A stretch of 19,415 bases of DNA. Source: JBDTLH01 sp039934875. Its GTDB lineage: Bacteria; Acidobacteriota; Terriglobia; Terriglobales; Acidobacteriaceae. The position numbers were made by a program, and so were the translations under genes. Where the stretch lies: assembly GCA_039934875.1 (NCBI GenBank), contig JBDTLH010000085.1:1-19415 (forward strand). Direction: 5' to 3'. Position 1 is the stretch's first letter. Each line of letters starts with the position of its first letter. The notes beneath the pieces are model-generated. The model had not been told where the DNA came from. It did no database searches and saw only the letters and a list, made by a program, of their open reading frames with translations. Below, piece after piece: positions 15,578-19,415 of the stretch.

Positions 15578-16317
15578 CACATAAATCTCCAGGCGTCGCT
15601 ATTCACCTGCGTGCTGATCGCGCCATAGTGGTGGTCCTGATTGGTCAACTCCATGTAGTGGACGGTAAATCCGTGCGCACGCAGAATGTCGCTGGTGGCG
15701 CGGGTCTGTGCCAGAGTGAAGAACTGGTCGTGATCTCCGATGTAAATCGCGATCGGGGTCTTGCGCTGGGCCTGCGTTACGATCGAATAGTAGCCGGGAG
15801 TGATGATGGCGGCGAAGACCCCAGCAGCGGCGAAATAGGTCGAGTCGAGGGTGGCCGCATCGAAGGTGGAATATCCCCCGGCGGAAAAGCCGAATATATA
15901 GACGCGGTGCGCATCGAAGTGCCAGCTTTGTTTCACGCTGTCCATGAGTTGCGGATACAGTTTGGGCACCAGCGTTTCAAATCGCGCATCCAGCGGGAAG
16001 GTGGGCGCGACGAGAATGATTCCCTTCTTTTCCGCAAAGGATTGCCATAAATCAAGCATGTCCCGACCGCGACCGCCGGCGCCATGAATGAGCAGCAGGA
16101 CTGGAAGCTGTTTTGCGCTGCTGAACCCCGATGGAGTGAATACGAGATAGCGATAGGTCACCTTCGCAAAGGTGAAGCTCTGCTGCGTGACACTGCGGGC
16201 CGCCGGCGAAACCATGGCGGTGGTGGGCCGAGCGGCCTGGCTGGCCCAGCCTCCGCAACTCGCGAAAACCAGCAAGGCTCCGGACATGAGTGAACGCCGG
16301 GAACAGGCAGAGATCAT
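15559..16317 (-). CDS. Exported alpha/beta-hydrolase, PHB depolymerase/LpqC-like esterase
   Basis: 252 residues from ATG 16317. Oxyanion HGAGGRGRDM follows the first strand, the nucleophile elbow is GFSAGG (Ser145), the acid is in GDHDQFF (about D197), and the final His is in NQDHHYG. The order and spacing fit poly(hydroxyalkanoate)-depolymerase-type esterases that act on small ester substrates outside the cytoplasm. The N-terminus ACSRRSLMSGALLVFASCGG has a Tat-like double arginine and hydrophobic core, and FASC is an imperfect lipobox. ATG 16317 has AAGGCGG close upstream; ATG 16332 and GTG 16392 are possible longer starts. It follows ilvE on the same strand after about 95 nt. Natural substrate is unknown. 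Confidence 0.82.
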   Translation of the reverse strand: MISACSRRSLMSGALLVFASCGGWASQAARPTTAMVSPAARSVTQQSFTFAKVTYRYLVFTPSGFSSAKQLPVLLLIHGAGGRGRDMLDLWQSFAEKKGIILVAPTFPLDARFETLVPKLYPQLMDSVKQSWHFDAHRVYIFGFSAGGYSTFDAATLDSTYFAAAGVFAAIITPGYYSIVTQAQRKTPIAIYIGDHDQFFTLAQTRATSDILRAHGFTVHYMELTNQDHHYGAISTQVNSDAWRFMCQYSLP

Positions 16318-16411
16318 GCTGACCGCCTTCATGTCGCATTCACATTGTAATCCGACTCCGGATCGGCCCCTGAGCTTTAAAACCGTCTTCACGCCGGCGA
16401 ATTCCGCGGTT

Positions 16412-17371
16412 CTATACTCCGACCGGCTGCTGGCTCGCGACCTTTACCGGAGTGAACCAGTTGAAGCGGTCCTTCTTCTGGCCTTTGACAATGCCGAAGA
16501 ATTCATCCATCAGAGCAGTGGCAATAGGACCGACCTTGCCGTCCTTTACGGTGATCTTGTCCACCGAGCGGATGGGAGTGATCTCGGCGGCGGTGCCGGT
16601 GAAGAAGACCTCGTCGGCCAGATAGAGCATCTCGCGCGGAATAATGTGCTCGACCACGGGAATGCCGAGATCGCGGGCCAACTGGATCACCGAATCGCGG
16701 GTGATGCCGGGGAGCACGGAACTGCCCAGCGGCGCGGTCTCAAGCATGCCGTTGCGCACCACAAATACGTTCTCGCCCGAGCCTTCGCTGACATACCCGT
16801 TGGTATCGAGCGCGATGCCCTCGACATACCCGTTGGTGATCGCCTCCATTTTGATGAGCTGCGAGTTCATGTAGTTCGCGCCCGCCTTCGCCATCGCCGG
16901 GAGGGTATTGGGTGCGAGGCGGGTCCAGCTTGAGACGCATACGTCCACGCCATGATATTGGCCGCCCACCGCTTCCGGGCCGAGATACTTGCCCCACGCA
17001 TAATTTGCGACATACACCTCGATCGGGCAATGGAACGGATTTACCCCCGCCTCCCCGTAGCCGCGAATCACCAATGGACGAACGTAGCAGGGCCAGACGC
17101 CGTTGTGTCCGATGGTCTCGGTCATAGCGCCGACGATCTCATCGGCGGTGTAGGGTATGTCCATGCGATAGACCTTGGCGGAATTGATCAGGCGCTGCGC
17201 ATGTTCGTAAGCGCGAAAGATCGCCGGACCGTCGGAATGGGAGTAACAGCGCACCCCCTCAAAGACCGACGAACCGTAGTTCACGACGTGGGACATGATG
17301 TGTACGGTGGCGTCTTCCCAGTTGACCAGCTTGCCGTTGTGCCAGATCTTTTCCGTCTTCGCGATTGCCAT
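16412..17371 (-). CDS. ilvE: Branched-chain amino-acid aminotransferase
   Basis: 319 residues of fold-type IV PLP aminotransferase. It catalyses the last step of leucine, isoleucine and valine synthesis and the first of their breakdown. Visible landmarks are GSSVFEGVRCY, the PLP-lysine segment AKAGANYMNS (K162), GYVSEGSGENVF, LPGITRD and EVFFTGTAAEITPIR with the conserved TGTAAE phosphate-binding loop. Length and order match standard IlvE. ATG 17371 has AGGAG 7 nt upstream. A perfect TATAAT on the minus strand (17474-17469) about 95 nt upstream could be its -10, with a poor -35. The leader shows no Leu/Ile/Val-rich peptide, so attenuation is not supported. Confidence 0.95.
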   Translation of the reverse strand: MAIAKTEKIWHNGKLVNWEDATVHIMSHVVNYGSSVFEGVRCYSHSDGPAIFRAYEHAQRLINSAKVYRMDIPYTADEIVGAMTETIGHNGVWPCYVRPLVIRGYGEAGVNPFHCPIEVYVANYAWGKYLGPEAVGGQYHGVDVCVSSWTRLAPNTLPAMAKAGANYMNSQLIKMEAITNGYVEGIALDTNGYVSEGSGENVFVVRNGMLETAPLGSSVLPGITRDSVIQLARDLGIPVVEHIIPREMLYLADEVFFTGTAAEITPIRSVDKITVKDGKVGPIATALMDEFFGIVKGQKKDRFNWFTPVKVASQQPVGV

Positions 17372-17709
17372 GGCGCTCTCCTGATGAAGGGTAATGTTGC
17401 TCGAGCGGATCGCTGCGCCTCCGCGGGTGAAACCGGAGCCTCAGCATATGGCCAGAGCAAACCTTCACATTATAGACGAGGCCGGACAGCAGTCCGATGC
17501 CGGGAAATTGCGCGAACTTGCGCGGAAGTTACGATTCCCGACCAGAAGGGGAATTTGGTGCTATCAAAATGCCCGCTATTCAGCACAGTGACATACCTGT
17601 GGAAAAGCAATACATCTCTGAACGCCTGAAAACACTCCAAACATAGTGTAAGTTTTCGCTCGGCCCTGCCGGAGTCCCAAAAGAAGAGCGAAGCACGGAA
17701 GGGACCATC
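17372..17709. other. Divergent intergenic region between ilvE and the Clp-like gene
   Basis: 338 bases without a gene. For ilvE there is a minus-strand TATAAT at 17469-17474. For the plus strand GTGACA (17588-17593) and TACATC (17611-17616) are separated by 17 nt, a weak promoter candidate. Small hairpins such as AACTT-GCGCGG-AAGTT (near 17515-17532) are too short to interpret. Confidence 0.35.
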
Positions 17710-18879
17710 ATGAAGACCGGTATGAATACGGCGCTTGACCCCACCTTGCGCAGCAGCGATGCCACCGATTTCGAGGCGTTGCTGCGGCGCAAGATCGTCG
17801 GTCAAGATGAGGCGGTCGAGAAGGTAGCGCAAATTTATCAAATGTATTTGGCGGGGCTGAACGCACCGGGCCGCCCGGTCGGCAACCTGCTCTTCCTCGG
17901 CCCTACCGGCAGCGGCAAGACGCGGGTGGTCGAATCTATGGCGGAGGCGCTATTCGGGGAGGCTCGCGCCTGTATCAAAATCGATTGTGCGGAATTTCAG
18001 CACAGCCATGAGATCGCAAAGTTGATCGGCTCCCCCCCAGGCTATCTGGGACATCGCGAGACCCATCCGCTGCTCACGCAAGAAGCGCTCAATCAGTTTC
18101 ATACCGATAAACTCAAACTCACACTGCTGCTCTTCGACGAAATTGAAAAAGCCAGCGACTCGCTCTGGCAATTGCTATTGGGCATCCTCGATAAGGCTAC
18201 GTTGACGCTAGGCGATAACCGGCGGGTCGATCTTTCGAATTGCCTGATCGTGATGACCTCGAACCTGGGCGCGTCGGAGATGAACGATATGATCTCTGGA
18301 GGCATGGGCTTTGGCGGGGTGAAAACACCGACGGACAGCAGACTGGATGAGAAGGTGGGCCGTGCCGCGGTCGAGGCGGCGCGACGCAAATTCTCACCCG
18401 AGTTCATGAACCGCATCGACAAAATCGTGGTCTTCCGCACCCTCAAACCGGAGCACCTGGAGCGGATCCTCGAAATCGAACTCGGCATGGTGCAGCAGCG
18501 CATCCTGCAAGCCACCGGCAATAACCAGTTCGTCTTCAGTTGCACTCCGGCAATGAAGAGCTTTTTGCTCGAAGAAGGCACCGACGCCAAATATGGCGCG
18601 CGCCATCTCAAGCGCTCGATCGAAAAGAACGTCGTCTTTCCGCTGGCAAACCTGGTCGCCACCGGACAACTGAAGCTGGGCGACTTCGTTCGTATCGATC
18701 GCAAGCCCGACGGACAGCTTGAATTCATCAAAGAGGCTGAGGGCGCGCTGGTTCCCGTGTTGCTGGAAAAATATGGAGCGGAGCTGGCTTCGGGAACTGC
18801 CGCGGGCGCCAGCAAGTCTTCATCCCAGGGCCGGCCTGCCACAGGCACGCGCAGAAGCGAACACTCCGGAGATAAATAG
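17710..18879 (+). CDS. Single-ring Clp-type AAA+ ATPase (ClpA/ClpB D2-like)
   Basis: 389 residues, one AAA+ module. Walker A is GPTGSGKT (64-71), pore loop GYLG (111-114), Walker B LLLFDE (139-144), sensor 1 TSNLG (N185), arginine finger FMNRID (R235), and sensor 2 GARHLKR (R298) within a ClpB-type small domain. There is no N-domain, zinc finger or first ring, so it is neither ClpX nor ClpA/B. Such proteins unfold substrates using ATP. The MGFGG at 199-203 falls where ClpX/ClpA carry their IGF/IGL ClpP-docking loop, so pairing with ClpP is possible. The last ~35 residues are Ser/Gly-rich and disordered. ATG 17710 is preceded by GAAGGG. No clp partner genes are adjacent. Confidence 0.88.
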   Translation: MKTGMNTALDPTLRSSDATDFEALLRRKIVGQDEAVEKVAQIYQMYLAGLNAPGRPVGNLLFLGPTGSGKTRVVESMAEALFGEARACIKIDCAEFQHSHEIAKLIGSPPGYLGHRETHPLLTQEALNQFHTDKLKLTLLLFDEIEKASDSLWQLLLGILDKATLTLGDNRRVDLSNCLIVMTSNLGASEMNDMISGGMGFGGVKTPTDSRLDEKVGRAAVEAARRKFSPEFMNRIDKIVVFRTLKPEHLERILEIELGMVQQRILQATGNNQFVFSCTPAMKSFLLEEGTDAKYGARHLKRSIEKNVVFPLANLVATGQLKLGDFVRIDRKPDGQLEFIKEAEGALVPVLLEKYGAELASGTAAGASKSSSQGRPATGTRRSEHSGDK

Positions 18880-18979
18880 TCGGCAGACCCCCGACTTCTC
18901 GCGGGATAAATGATAGTCGGTAGACCCCCGACTTCAGTCGGGGGATAAATGGCGGAAAAGACGAGGGCGCTTTAGCGCC
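18877..18979. repeat. Palindromic intergenic repeats after the Clp-like gene
   Basis: Two units, TAGTCGG(C/T)AGACCCCCGACTT... ending GGGATAAATG, lie in tandem at 18877-18912 and 18914-18950. The second forms a perfect 9-bp hairpin, CCCCCGACT (18925-18933) with AGTCGGGGG (18936-18944); the first is decayed. A separate hairpin GGCGCT-TT-AGCGCC lies at 18966-18979. The stop codon of the Clp-like gene is the first TAG of unit one. They may also stop transcription, but no T-run follows. Confidence 0.7.
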
Positions 18980-19008
18980 TGACCTGCACGAAACGTCTGC
19001 AACCGTAC

Positions 19009-19134
19009 TTAGTCTCGCGACCGTCCGAACAGCATGGGGCCGATGATGCAGGCGAGGCTGAAGGCAGAGATCCAGATCAAGCTTTGCTTTGCACGATCCG
19101 AGCGGGTGTAGATGTTACTTCTTCTCCATGGCAT
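19009..19134 (-). CDS. Possible 41-residue single-span membrane protein
   Basis: A short minus-strand frame encodes a basic N-terminus, one hydrophobic span (LIWISAFSLACIIGPMLFG) and a basic tail ending RSRD, a plausible small inner-membrane protein. A very strong AAGGAGGT lies just before the ATG at 19134, but with only one base between, which is too close. The same ribosome site is ideally placed for the ATG at 19129, which codes only MEKK then stop. The region lies between repeats and ispG. I do not recognise the protein; coding status is uncertain. Confidence 0.3.
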   Translation of the reverse strand: MPWRRSNIYTRSDRAKQSLIWISAFSLACIIGPMLFGRSRD

Positions 19135-19209
19135 ACCTCCTTAGAGCTACATTCGTTGTTGCGAGTTGCAGCCAATCGGCAGCAACCCTCAGGTAAACTA
19201 ATAGCAGCT

Positions 19210-19415
19210 ATGGCTTTGCGCAGAAAAACCGTGTCCGTTAATGTCGGTGGAGTGCTGGTCGGCAGCAACTCTCCTATCGTCGTGCAGTCGATGACCAACA
19301 CCGACACCGCCGACGTCCCCTCGACCGTCCAGCAGGTCGCCGCGCTCGCCCGCGCCGGCTCGGAGTTGGTGCGAGTGACCGTCAACAACGACGCCGCGGC
19401 CAAGGCCGTCCCCGC
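19210..19415 (+). CDS. ispG: 4-hydroxy-3-methylbut-2-enyl-diphosphate synthase, N-terminal part (runs off window)
   Basis: Only the first 68 codons are present. They read the typical IspG start: RRKTVSVNVGGVLVGSNSPI, then VVQSMTNTDTADV and ELVRVTVNN, part of the TIM-barrel that binds the cyclic diphosphate substrate. The enzyme is a [4Fe-4S] reductase in the MEP isoprenoid pathway; its cluster cysteines lie beyond the window. ATG 19210 is the conserved start, although no clear Shine-Dalgarno precedes it. Confidence 0.93.
   Translation, partial: MALRRKTVSVNVGGVLVGSNSPIVVQSMTNTDTADVPSTVQQVAALARAGSELVRVTVNNDAAAKAVP

Noticed and set aside
17372..17470. Attenuator leader peptide for ilvE
   Set aside because: The leader frame is Arg-rich, with no Leu/Ile/Val run and no terminator-antiterminator pair.

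Overview
The window is bacterial, moderately high-GC and gene-dense, with Gram-negative traits: a KdsD/KpsF-type arabinose-5-phosphate isomerase for Kdo/LPS and exported proteins with Sec- or Tat-like signals. The mix of genes, the short palindromic intergenic repeats, and overall protein character suggest a soil Acidobacteriota (Terriglobia-like) chromosome. That assignment is an inference from pattern memory, since no rRNA or marker alignment was possible.

Layout. (1) 1-1714 is a decayed stretch. It holds a collapsed trehalose-6-phosphate synthase/phosphatase fusion (128-748), about 900 bp without a recognisable gene but with AACAGGGA-type hairpins, and a 3' fragment of tRNA-Glu(TTC) at 1669-1714. 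The fragment looks like the far attachment-site scar of an integrated element lying to its left. (2) 1857-2487 (-) is a two-gene module: a small helical protein overlapping a minimal nucleotidyltransferase, resembling toxin-antitoxin pairs. (3) 2895-11002 is the most coherent locus. A minus-strand pair encodes an exported SxxK serine hydrolase fused to a VanX-type D-Ala-D-Ala dipeptidase, followed by a DacB/PBP4-type carboxypeptidase. A plus-strand set encodes an RpiR/MurR-type regulator, an enolase-superfamily racemase/epimerase (NAAAR/OSBS type) and an APC amino-acid permease. Together they look like a peptidoglycan-peptide or D-amino-acid salvage system. A good sigma70-type promoter with a dyad just upstream precedes the racemase gene.

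(4) 11384-11710 (+) is a small DUF3303-like protein, convergent with a minus-strand operon (15467 down to 11725). That operon runs kpsF/kdsD, a VOC-family protein, a metallo-beta-lactamase-fold hydrolase, then a class I/II aminotransferase. The first junctions overlap (TAATG, GTGA). The hydrolase is cut near its N-terminus by an in-frame TAG, and kpsF carries an in-frame insertion of about 48 codons made of short GGCGACTG repeats. (5) 15559-17371 (-) holds ilvE and a Tat-like exported PHB-depolymerase-type esterase. (6) 17710-18879 (+) is a single-ring Clp/AAA+ ATPase with a possible ClpP-docking loop. It is followed by palindromic repeats, a possible tiny membrane-protein ORF on the minus strand, and the start of ispG, which runs off the window at 19415.

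No IS element, CRISPR array, complete RNA gene or riboswitch was recognised.
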